From assembly GCA_036381895.1 (NCBI GenBank), contig DASVBY010000047.1, positions 31,947 to 95,946 of the forward strand: a stretch of DNA of 64,000 nt, given 5' to 3'. Source of the DNA: JACQFZ01 sp036381895 (GTDB lineage: Bacteria; Pseudomonadota; Gammaproteobacteria; Acidiferrobacterales; Sulfurifustaceae). The notes under the pieces are model-generated. The model worked only from the letters and a program-made list of their open reading frames with translations. It was not told where the DNA came from and ran no database searches. Made by a program: the position numbers and the translations under genes. Below are positions 46,594 to 58,065 of this stretch, one piece after another; position 1 is the first letter of the stretch, and each line of letters begins with the position of its first letter.

Positions 46594-46706
46594 GTCACAC
46601 CTCCTTGCGTGAGCCCGAGCTTTTAACCCGGCAGGTGCGCGTCTGTCATGCGGACTTTCCTGGGCGCGGCGGGAGAGAACCCCGGGCGCGGGGCATCCGG
46701 TTTCGT

Positions 46707-48842
46707 TCAGACCGCCTTGGCGAGGTCGGTGTGCCCGAACTGCTCGTGGTAGAGCTGCGCGTAGAGCCCGCCGCGCGCGAGCAGCTCCATGTGCCGGCCG
46801 ACGTCGACCACGCGCCCCGCCTCGAGCACGACGATCTGATCGGCGCGCAGCACGGTCGACAGCCGATGCGCGATGACGATCGAGGTGCGGTTGCGCAGCA
46901 GCCGCGTGAGCGCCTCCTGGATGCGCCGCTCGGAGCGCGAATCGAGCGCCGACGTCGCTTCGTCGAGGATCAGGATGCGCGGATTCTTGAGGAACGCGCG
47001 CGCGATCGCGAGGCGCTGCTTCTGCCCGCCCGAGAGCACCGCGCCGCGCTCGCCGATCTCGGTCCAGAGCCCCTCAGGCAGCCGGCGCACGAACTCGAGC
47101 GCGTTCGCGGCCTCGAGCGCCGCCAGGATCTCCTCGAGCGTGGCGTCGGGCTTCGCGAGCAGCAGGTTCTCCTGCACCGTGCCGGAGAAAAGGATCGTCT
47201 CCTGGTTGACGATGCCGATGTGCGAGCGCAGCGAGGCGAGCTCGAGGTCGCGCAGGTCGCGGCCGTCGAGTAGGATCCGCCCCGCGGTCGGATCGTAGAA
47301 GCGCGGCACCAGGTTCGCCAAGGTGGACTTGCCCGCACCGCTCGGCCCCACGAACGCGACCGTCTGCCCGGGGGCGATCGTGAAGCTGATGTCCTGCAGG
47401 ATCGGCGCGCCGTCGTCGTAGCTGAAGCACACGTTCTCGAACACGATGCGCCCCTCGCACGCCGCCAGCCGGGCGGGCTGCGGATGCTCCACGACGTGCG
47501 GCTGCGTGTCGAAATACTCGAAGATGCGGTCGATCGCCGCGAGCGCATTGCTCAGCACAACGCTCAGATCCGCAAGCCGCTGCAGCGGGTGATAGAACAT
47601 CCCGAGGTAGAGCAGGAACTGCGTGAGCTCACCGACCGTGAGCCGGCCGCCGAGGATCTGGTAGACGCCGTACCAGGCGACGAGCAGCGGCGCGGTGTGC
47701 ACCACGAAGCCGACCACGACCTCATTCGCGGTCGTATAGCGCACGGCGTAGAGCACCTTCTTGAGCAGCTTGTTGGCGTGCTCGGCGAAGAGCTGCGCCT
47801 CCGCCGCCTCGCGCACGAAGCCCTTGACGATCGCCACGCCCGCCACCTTCTCCTGCAGGCCGCCGGAGAGCACCTCCAGGCGCTGCTGCACCTCCATGCT
47901 GCTCCTGCGGATGCGCGGGCCCATCGCCTTCAGCGCGAGGATGTAGACCGGCATCAGGACCAGCGACACCAGCGTCAGCATGGGATGGATCGCGATCAGG
48001 ATCACGATCAGCGCCGCGAGGAGCACCAGATCCATCCACACGTTGGTGAGCGCGGAACCGACGAAATTCTGCGCCAGCGAGATGTCGTTGACCACGCGCG
48101 AGACGATGGCGCCGGTCTGGTGCCGGGTGAAGAACGCGTGCGACAGCCGCTGCACGTGATTGAACAGCGCCACCCGCAGGTCGCGCATCATACGGTGGCC
48201 GGCGACGGCGGCGAAGACGCTGCGGTAGTAGGTCGCAACCATCCAGACGACGTTGACCGCGAGCACCGCGCCGACGAGGTACAGGATGGTTCGCGTCTTC
48301 GCGTCCGGCGCGACGTTCGCGTTCAACACCACGTCGTCGAGCAGCACCTTGAGCATCCACGGGAACACCAGCGGCGCGAGGAACTTGACGAAACCGGCCC
48401 CGGTCGCGGCCGCGACGTAGCGCCAGTACGGCCGCACGTAGGCAAGGAAGCGCCAGACCGGCGCGCGCCCGCGCGTGCGCGGACGGTAGCGGCTCATCAC
48501 CGAATGGCCGAAGCCGTTCTTCACGTCCCGAATGCGGTGCGCGCTCACGTCCACTTCCGGGTAAGCGGAGCGCGCCTGCAGCCGCTCGAGGTCCGCGGGG
48601 CGCAGCGACGCCGGCAGCTTCCGCTCGGGGACCGGCGCGCGCGCGAGCATGTCCTCGTCGACGTCGAGCACCACCGCGACGTACGGATCGCCGTCCGCGG
48701 GCGCCTCGCGCTCGAGCGCGTTCAGGAGCAGCTGCACGTCCTCCCAGCGCTCGAAGAGGTAGTGCCGGCCGGCGGCACGGGAAAGCCCTTCGACCAGCAG
48801 CTGCGGCACCTCCGAGCTGCGGCGCAGGTGATAGGCGATCAT
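46707..48842 (-). CDS. ABC exporter with extra N-terminal domain
   Basis: The 711-residue protein is an MsbA-like half-transporter with six helices in about 140-430 and an ATPase domain: Walker A GPSGAGKST (499-507), LSGGQ (603-607), Walker B ILILDE (623-628) and the D-loop SALD. The first roughly 125 residues are a soluble domain that I do not recognise, not found in MsbA. The substrate could be lipid A or another lipid, or a drug. The ATG at 48842 lacks a Shine-Dalgarno but keeps this domain intact. Confidence 0.88.
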   Translation of the reverse strand: MIAYHLRRSSEVPQLLVEGLSRAAGRHYLFERWEDVQLLLNALEREAPADGDPYVAVVLDVDEDMLARAPVPERKLPASLRPADLERLQARSAYPEVDVSAHRIRDVKNGFGHSVMSRYRPRTRGRAPVWRFLAYVRPYWRYVAAATGAGFVKFLAPLVFPWMLKVLLDDVVLNANVAPDAKTRTILYLVGAVLAVNVVWMVATYYRSVFAAVAGHRMMRDLRVALFNHVQRLSHAFFTRHQTGAIVSRVVNDISLAQNFVGSALTNVWMDLVLLAALIVILIAIHPMLTLVSLVLMPVYILALKAMGPRIRRSSMEVQQRLEVLSGGLQEKVAGVAIVKGFVREAAEAQLFAEHANKLLKKVLYAVRYTTANEVVVGFVVHTAPLLVAWYGVYQILGGRLTVGELTQFLLYLGMFYHPLQRLADLSVVLSNALAAIDRIFEYFDTQPHVVEHPQPARLAACEGRIVFENVCFSYDDGAPILQDISFTIAPGQTVAFVGPSGAGKSTLANLVPRFYDPTAGRILLDGRDLRDLELASLRSHIGIVNQETILFSGTVQENLLLAKPDATLEEILAALEAANALEFVRRLPEGLWTEIGERGAVLSGGQKQRLAIARAFLKNPRILILDEATSALDSRSERRIQEALTRLLRNRTSIVIAHRLSTVLRADQIVVLEAGRVVDVGRHMELLARGGLYAQLYHEQFGHTDLAKAV

Positions 48843-48959
48843 GATGCGGATACTTGCGGCGCGGGTGTGGTCTTGGCTGCAAGCTTAGCGAGGCGCTTCT
48901 CGGCGCCGCCTGCAGAATATCGACTGCTCGATACCGCGCATCCCGCGCGGCCGCGTGCC

Positions 48960-50975
48960 TCAGTTCTCGCCGATCAGCTCGAGGAACGCGGCTTCGTCGA
49001 GCATAGTCACTCCGAGCGCGCGCGCCTTGTCGGCCTTGGATCCGGGATCCGTGCCGACCACGACATAATCCGTCTTCTTGGAAACGCTCCCCGCCACCGT
49101 GGCGCCGAGCGCCTTGAGCTTCTGCTTCGCCTGCTCGCGGGTCAGCGCCGACAGCGTGCCAGTCAGGACGAAGGTCTTGCCGGCGAGCGGGGAAGCCGCG
49201 GGTGCGCGTGCCGGGGGCGGCGGCCAGTGGACGCCGGCCGCGCGCAGCCGGCCGATGACGTCGCGGTTGTGCCGCTCCTCGAAGAACGCATGTATGTCCT
49301 CGGCCATGCTCGGGCCGATGTTCGGCACCGCGTCGATGGTATCGCGATCGGCGTTCATCAGCGCGTCGAGGTCGCCGAAGTGCTCGGCCAACTGCTCTGC
49401 CGTGGCTTCGCCGACCTGCGGGATGCCGAGGGCATAAAGAAAGCGCCCGAGCGTGGTGTGCTTGCTGCGCTCGATGCGCTCGAGCAGGTTCGCGGCCGAT
49501 TTCTCGCCCATGCGCTCCAGCGCCACGAGGTCATCGCGTTTGAGGGCGTAGATGTCCGCGACGTCGCGCACCAGGCCGCGCGCGACCAGCTGCTCGACCA
49601 GCTTCTCGCCGAGGCCCTCGATGTCCATGGCCGAGCGCCCGGCGAAGTGCAGGATCGCGCCCATGCGCTGCGCCGGGCAGTAGAGCCCGCCGATGCAGCG
49701 GTGCGCCGCCGCTTCGTCCTCGCGCACGACGTCCGAGCCGCAGACCGGGCACTGCTTCGGCATTTGCCAGCGCCGCGCGTCCGGCGGCCGCTTTTCCGGC
49801 ACGACGCCGACGATCTCCGGGATCACATCGCCCGCGCGGCGCACGATCACGGTGTCGCCGATCCGGACGTCCTTGCGGTTGAGCTCGTCCTCGTTGTGCA
49901 GTGTCGCGTGCGTCACCGTCACGCCGCTCACCTGCACCGGCCGCAGCACCGCGACCGGCGTGATCACGCCGGTGCGCCCGACCGAGGCCTCGATGTCCTC
50001 GACTACGGTGTACTCCTCGCGCGCTGGCAGCTTGTGCGCCACCGCCCAGCGCGGTGCGCGCGCCGTGAAACCGAGACGCGCGCGCGCCGCGAACTCGTTC
50101 ACCTTGTAGACGACGCCGTCGATCTCGAACGGGAGCTGTGCGCGGTCGCGCAGCAGCTCCTCGTAGTACGCGAGGAGCTCCTGCGGTCCGCGAACCACGC
50201 GGAAGTACTGGCTGGTACGAAACCCCCATTGCCGCAGGCGCTCGACGGCCGCGGCGTAATCGCCGGCCACGGGGGCGGATGCGTGCCCGAGGCCCCAGGG
50301 AAAGAAGCGCAGCGGCCGCCTCGCCGTCACCTGCGGATCGAGCTGGCGCAGGCTCCCCGCGGCCGCGTTGCGCGGGTTGGCGAACACCTTCTCGCCGCGC
50401 GCGAGCTGCTCGGCGTTGAGCCGCTCGAAATCGGCGATCGGGATCACTACCTCGCCGCGCACTTCGAGTACGTCGGGCCAGCCACGGCCGTAGAGCTTCA
50501 GCGGTACCGAGCGGATGGTGCGCACGTTCGCGGTCACGTCCTCCCCGGTCTCGCCGTCGCCGCGGGTGCCCGCCTGCACCAGCACGCCGCGTTCGTAGCG
50601 CAGGCTGACCGAAACGCCGTCGAACTTGGGTTCGGCCGTGTATACCACCTCGCCGTCCGTCCCGAGCCCCTTGCGCACGCGTGCGTCCCAGTCGCGCACG
50701 TCTTCGGCGGTGAAGGCGTTGTCGATCGAGGTCATGGGAACCGAATGCCGCACCGGCGCGAACGCCGCAGCCGGCGGCGCGCCGACGCGCTGGGTCGGCG
50801 ACTCGGGCGTGACGAGATCGGGGTGCTGCGCTTCGAGCGCGCGCAGCTCCTCGAGCAGCCGATCGTACTCGGCGTCCGAGATCGTCGGCCGATCGAGCAC
50901 GTAGTAGCGGTAGTTGGCCTCGTCGATGAGCGCGCGCAACTCGGCAACCCGCTTCGCGGCCTGGTCTTTGGTCAT
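48960..50975 (-). CDS. ligA: NAD-dependent DNA ligase LigA
   Basis: LigA seals nicks using NAD+. The 671-residue protein has the Ia domain, the adenylation motif KFDG with Lys117 (here EPKFDG instead of the usual ELKLDG), the OB fold, a zinc finger with CPVCG, the HhH region and a BRCT domain (GKTFVLTGTLSALTREQ). Length is normal. The ATG at 50975 has no clear Shine-Dalgarno. It lies downstream of zipA and smc on the same strand; zipA stop and ligA start are 191 bp apart. Confidence 0.97.
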   Translation of the reverse strand: MTKDQAAKRVAELRALIDEANYRYYVLDRPTISDAEYDRLLEELRALEAQHPDLVTPESPTQRVGAPPAAAFAPVRHSVPMTSIDNAFTAEDVRDWDARVRKGLGTDGEVVYTAEPKFDGVSVSLRYERGVLVQAGTRGDGETGEDVTANVRTIRSVPLKLYGRGWPDVLEVRGEVVIPIADFERLNAEQLARGEKVFANPRNAAAGSLRQLDPQVTARRPLRFFPWGLGHASAPVAGDYAAAVERLRQWGFRTSQYFRVVRGPQELLAYYEELLRDRAQLPFEIDGVVYKVNEFAARARLGFTARAPRWAVAHKLPAREEYTVVEDIEASVGRTGVITPVAVLRPVQVSGVTVTHATLHNEDELNRKDVRIGDTVIVRRAGDVIPEIVGVVPEKRPPDARRWQMPKQCPVCGSDVVREDEAAAHRCIGGLYCPAQRMGAILHFAGRSAMDIEGLGEKLVEQLVARGLVRDVADIYALKRDDLVALERMGEKSAANLLERIERSKHTTLGRFLYALGIPQVGEATAEQLAEHFGDLDALMNADRDTIDAVPNIGPSMAEDIHAFFEERHNRDVIGRLRAAGVHWPPPPARAPAASPLAGKTFVLTGTLSALTREQAKQKLKALGATVAGSVSKKTDYVVVGTDPGSKADKARALGVTMLDEAAFLELIGEN

Positions 50976-51166
50976 GGATGAAACGCTCTCCACCGCAGAG
51001 GACGACGAGGATACCGCGACCGCGGCGGCAGCGACGACGCCGATCATGGCGCGGCGAGCCGCCCACCGGCCGCCTCGCCGGGTACACGCCGGCGCGCCGC
51101 GCGCGCCGGTGAGTCGACCGTCGTTCCGCTTCGTCCGCTGTACCCCTCCGCGTTCGGGCGGCGACG

Positions 51167-52386
51167 CTAATCCGCGGCGAACAGCCGCCGCGCCGTCTCG
51201 CTGCCCGCCGGGATGCCGAACGCGCGCATCTTGGCGTCGATCGCCTGTATCTGTCCGCGGATCGCGGCGATGCCCTTGTCCGTGAGCGGCCGCTGATCCT
51301 GATCGGCGAGCCGCGCGCCGAGCAGGCGGGTGAGCTCCTTCGCGGTCTCGATCATGCGGTCGAAGACCGCCGCCGGATCCCGGGCGCCCGGGACGCTCAT
51401 GTAGATCGCAAGCCCGGTCGTGCGAAAGTCGTCCCAGTCCGCGGCGGGGAAGGTGCCGGGCTTCGCCAGATTGGCGATGCTGTAGAGCACGCGCCCGTCG
51501 GCGCGCTTGTTGAAGATGTTGCGCGCATCGAGCTGCATGCCGACGCGCTCCATCGCGGCGAGTAGCGCCCGCCCCTTGAACGGCGCCTGCGGCTCCGCCA
51601 GCACGTTCACGCCGGCGATCACGTCGTGCTCGTCGTAGAACGCCTGCAGCTCCTTGGCGCGCGCGAGCGCCTCCTCGAACGGCATCGAGAGCTTGGTCAG
51701 GCGGTGCAGGCTGTCGGCGAGCTTCAGGCTCACCTGCACGAACGCGTTGAGCTCGCTCTCGCTGATCGGACCGCGCGGCTCCACCAGCTGGATCGCGAGC
51801 TTGAGATCGCTGTACTGCGTCGCCTCCGAATCGTGCTGCACCACCGACCAGAAATTGGTCTGGTAGCGGCGGCCGTAGAGCTGACGCGGATACTCGAGCT
51901 TGTATTCGTTCTGCTTGTAGACTGCGAGCGCCGCGCGCCGGCTGACCGGCCCGGGCCCGGGCAGATGGATGATGAAGTCGATCGCTTCGTCCGGCTCCAC
52001 GTGCACGCCGCGCTCGCGCGCCGCTTCGGGGCCGGTCCCGGGCGGATCGAAGCCCGGATTGAGGTTGAGCGGGCGGTTGGCGATCTCCTCGATGTCGCTC
52101 AGCACGTCGGCGAGCGGATGTGTGGGGGTAGGCGAAGCCGGGGAGTCGAGCGGCACCTCGACATCGCCCCTGAGCACCTTGCGCTCCGCCTCGAGCACCG
52201 CCGCCTCCTCGGGCCGCGCCGCCGGCGGCACCACCGGCTCGCGGCGACTGAGGCCGGCGGGCTGCGGCTCCGCGAGCCGCAAGCCGCGGCGCATGGATTT
52301 CGCGAGACGGCCCTTGTCGTACGCCGTAAGGGCCACGATGGCGATGATGACGAGTCCGATCAGCAGCAGAGCGAGCTGCAGGCTCA

Positions 52387-52387
<1 letters not shown>
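51167..52387 (-). CDS. zipA: Cell division protein ZipA
   Basis: ZipA anchors FtsZ to the membrane. The 406-residue protein has an N-terminal transmembrane helix (about 3-23), a linker of about 100 residues rich in Pro and Glu, and a C-terminal ZipA/FtsZ-binding domain with NEYKLEYPRQLYGR and AIQLVEPRGPIS regions. Its ATG overlaps the smc stop by 1 nt (TGATG). ZipA is restricted to gammaproteobacteria, which fits the taxonomic call. ligA follows. Confidence 0.93.
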
Positions 52388-55893
<3,506 letters not shown>

Positions 55894-55996
55894 CGGTCTG
55901 GACGCCTGCGTGCTCTCTGCTGAAATTGGCGCGATTCTATCCAAGGACGCCGCGCTTTCCTACGCGCGCGGCGCCGCCGCCGGGCGGGCGCGCGCG

Positions 55997-56005
55997 ATTA
56001 TATCA
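55997..56005 (-). promoter_or_regulatory. Extended -10 promoter element for smc
   Basis: On the minus strand TGATATAAT is an extended -10 with a perfect TATAAT hexamer. No good -35 is found at 17 bp, which is tolerated for extended -10 promoters. It is 105 bp upstream of the smc start. Confidence 0.55.
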
Positions 56006-56081
56006 CCCGCCCTTCCGGGCCTCGGCCGCGCTCGTCCGGCGCCTGCCGGCGCGCGCCGCGCCGCGGCCGCCGGAAACGAGG

Positions 56082-56090
56082 TGATACAAT
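56082..56090 (+). promoter_or_regulatory. Extended -10 promoter element for the QueF-kinase gene
   Basis: TGATACAAT is an extended -10 (TGn plus TACAAT, 5 of 6), 28 bp before the ATG at 56119. It mirrors the divergent element upstream of smc. No -35 was found. Confidence 0.5.
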
Positions 56091-56118
56091 CGCGCCTAAC
56101 CCACTCGTCGACGCGCCG

Positions 56119-58050
56119 ATGCCCAGTTCGCCCAGCAAGACGCTCGAGACCTTCCCCAATCCCGAGCCCGGCCGGGATTACCTGATCGAAATCGAAACGC
56201 CCGAGTTCACCTGCTTGTGCCCGAAGACCGGGCAGCCCGATTTCGCCACCCTGCACCTCGAGTACGTACCCGACCGGCTGTGCGTCGAGCTCAAATCGCT
56301 CAAGCTCTACATCTGGTCGTTCCGCAACGAAGGCCACTTTCACGAGAAAGTCACGAACATCATCCTGGACGACCTGGTGCGGGCGCTCGACCCTCGCTAC
56401 ATCCGGCTGCGCGCCGAGTTCAACGTTCGCGGCGGCCTGTACACGACGGTGACCGCCGAACATCGCAAGCCGGACTGGAACGCGCCTCCGCCGCCGCCGG
56501 CCGGGATGTCGCGCGTCCGCCAGAGCGCACGCGAGGCGCAGCCGGGTGCGCCATCGGGGAGCCCGGCCGCTGCCGCGGCGGCCGCAACCAGCGAAGCAAG
56601 CGATCCCGCCATCCCGCACGGCGCAGCGGCGGCGCCGGGGGACTCTGCACCGGCCGCGCGCGCACCCGCCGCGCGGCCGGAGCGCTTTCGTATGCTGCAG
56701 CGCGGCCGCGGCGCCGCGGCCGCTGCCGCCGCCGAAATGCCGCCCGCGCCGGCGGCGGCGCCGCGCGATATCTATATCGGTATCGACGTCGGAACGACTG
56801 GCTGCCGCGCGCTCGCGATCAACGCCGCAGAAAAGATCCTCGGGCATGCGGAAGCACCGCTGCCTGCGCCGGTCCGCCGGGACGCCGAAGTCACCCAGGA
56901 CCCGGCCGACTGGTGGAAAGCGGCCGCAGCCGCCCTGCGCCAGCTCCTCGCGCAGATCGATACGCCCCGCATACGCCGAATCGCCGTCGCCGGAACCTCG
57001 GGCACGCTGCTCCTCGTAGACAAGAAGGGAACGCCGGTGACGCCGGGCCTCATGTACAACGACGCGCGCGCACAGGCGGAAGCCGCGCGCATCGCCGAAG
57101 CGGCGGGCGACCAGAGCGCCGCGCTCGGCCCGGGAAGCAGCCTCGCGAAGCTGCTGTGGCTGCAGGCGAGAAAGATCGATGCCCGCGCGGCGCACGCGCT
57201 GCACCCCGCGGACTGGATCGCCGGCCGCCTCATGGGCAAGTACGGGCACAGCGACTACCACAACTGCTTGAAGCTCGGCTACGACGCGGCGCGGCAGGCG
57301 TGGCCGGATTGGTTCGGTGCACTTCGGGTCCCCGGCGGGCTCCTGCCGCAAGTGCACGCGCCCGGCGACGTGCTCGGGCGGATCGGCCCGGAAACGGCGC
57401 AGCTCTTCGGACTGCCGCCGGACACCGAGGTCGCCGCCGGCACGACCGATGGCGTTGCCGCGTTCCTGGCGACGGGCGCCTCCGAGCCGGGCCACGGGGT
57501 CACCGTTCTCGGCAGCACGATTGTGCTCAGAGTGCTCGCCGAGAAGCCGATCGCATCGGCGGCGAACGGCGCCTACAGCCATCGCCTGGGGCGCTACTGG
57601 CTCGCGGGCGGCGCCTCGAACAGCGGCGGGAACGTGCTCGCGCAGTACTTCACGCTCGAGCAGCTGCGCGAGATGACGCCGCTGCTCGATCCGGATACGC
57701 CGACGCGGCTCAACTACTACCCGCTCATCGACATCGGCGAGCGCTTTCCGGTCAACGATCCGAACCGGCCGCCGAAGCTCGAGCCATTGCCGGGCGACAG
57801 TCTCGTGTTCCTGCAGGGCATGCTCGAAGGCATGGCCCGCATTGAAGCAGAAGGTTATGCCGTCCTGACGGAGCTCGGCACACCGCCCCTGCGCGCGGTC
57901 TGGACGACCGGCAGCGGCAGTCAGAACCCCGCCTGGACGCGTATCCGGGCCCGCACCCTCGGCGTGCCGCTCAGAGCACCCCGATCCCAGCACCCGGCGT
58001 TCGGTGCCGCGCTCATCGCCGCCGGCGTCGTCGGGAAGGTATACGCCTGA
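56119..58050 (+). CDS. queF: QueF-type preQ0 reductase fused to FGGY pentulose kinase
   Basis: One uninterrupted 643-residue frame joins two enzymes. Residues 1-120 are a complete short (type I) QueF, which reduces preQ0 to preQ1 with NADPH: CLCPKTGQPDF with catalytic Cys34 and Asp41, ELKSLKLY (58-65) and the RNEGHFHE loop. Residues 121-215 are an Ala/Pro/Arg-rich linker. Residues 217-643 are an FGGY kinase with GIDVGTTGCRA (221-231), SDYHNCLKLGYD, AGTTDGVAAFLATGA, GSTIVL and GGASNSGGNV, resembling the cyanobacterial/plant SePSK/AtXK-1 D-ribulokinase group. The sugar is inferred. An internal ATG at 56737 could start the kinase alone, but has no ribosome-binding site. Confidence 0.9.
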   Translation: MPSSPSKTLETFPNPEPGRDYLIEIETPEFTCLCPKTGQPDFATLHLEYVPDRLCVELKSLKLYIWSFRNEGHFHEKVTNIILDDLVRALDPRYIRLRAEFNVRGGLYTTVTAEHRKPDWNAPPPPPAGMSRVRQSAREAQPGAPSGSPAAAAAAATSEASDPAIPHGAAAAPGDSAPAARAPAARPERFRMLQRGRGAAAAAAAEMPPAPAAAPRDIYIGIDVGTTGCRALAINAAEKILGHAEAPLPAPVRRDAEVTQDPADWWKAAAAALRQLLAQIDTPRIRRIAVAGTSGTLLLVDKKGTPVTPGLMYNDARAQAEAARIAEAAGDQSAALGPGSSLAKLLWLQARKIDARAAHALHPADWIAGRLMGKYGHSDYHNCLKLGYDAARQAWPDWFGALRVPGGLLPQVHAPGDVLGRIGPETAQLFGLPPDTEVAAGTTDGVAAFLATGASEPGHGVTVLGSTIVLRVLAEKPIASAANGAYSHRLGRYWLAGGASNSGGNVLAQYFTLEQLREMTPLLDPDTPTRLNYYPLIDIGERFPVNDPNRPPKLEPLPGDSLVFLQGMLEGMARIEAEGYAVLTELGTPPLRAVWTTGSGSQNPAWTRIRARTLGVPLRAPRSQHPAFGAALIAAGVVGKVYA

Positions 58051-58065
58051 GACCCCGCGGCGCCC

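Noticed and set aside
47484..50981. A 1165-codon plus-strand open frame spanning the ABC exporter and ligA
   Set aside because: It crosses two well-identified minus-strand genes and shows only His/Arg/Asp repetition.
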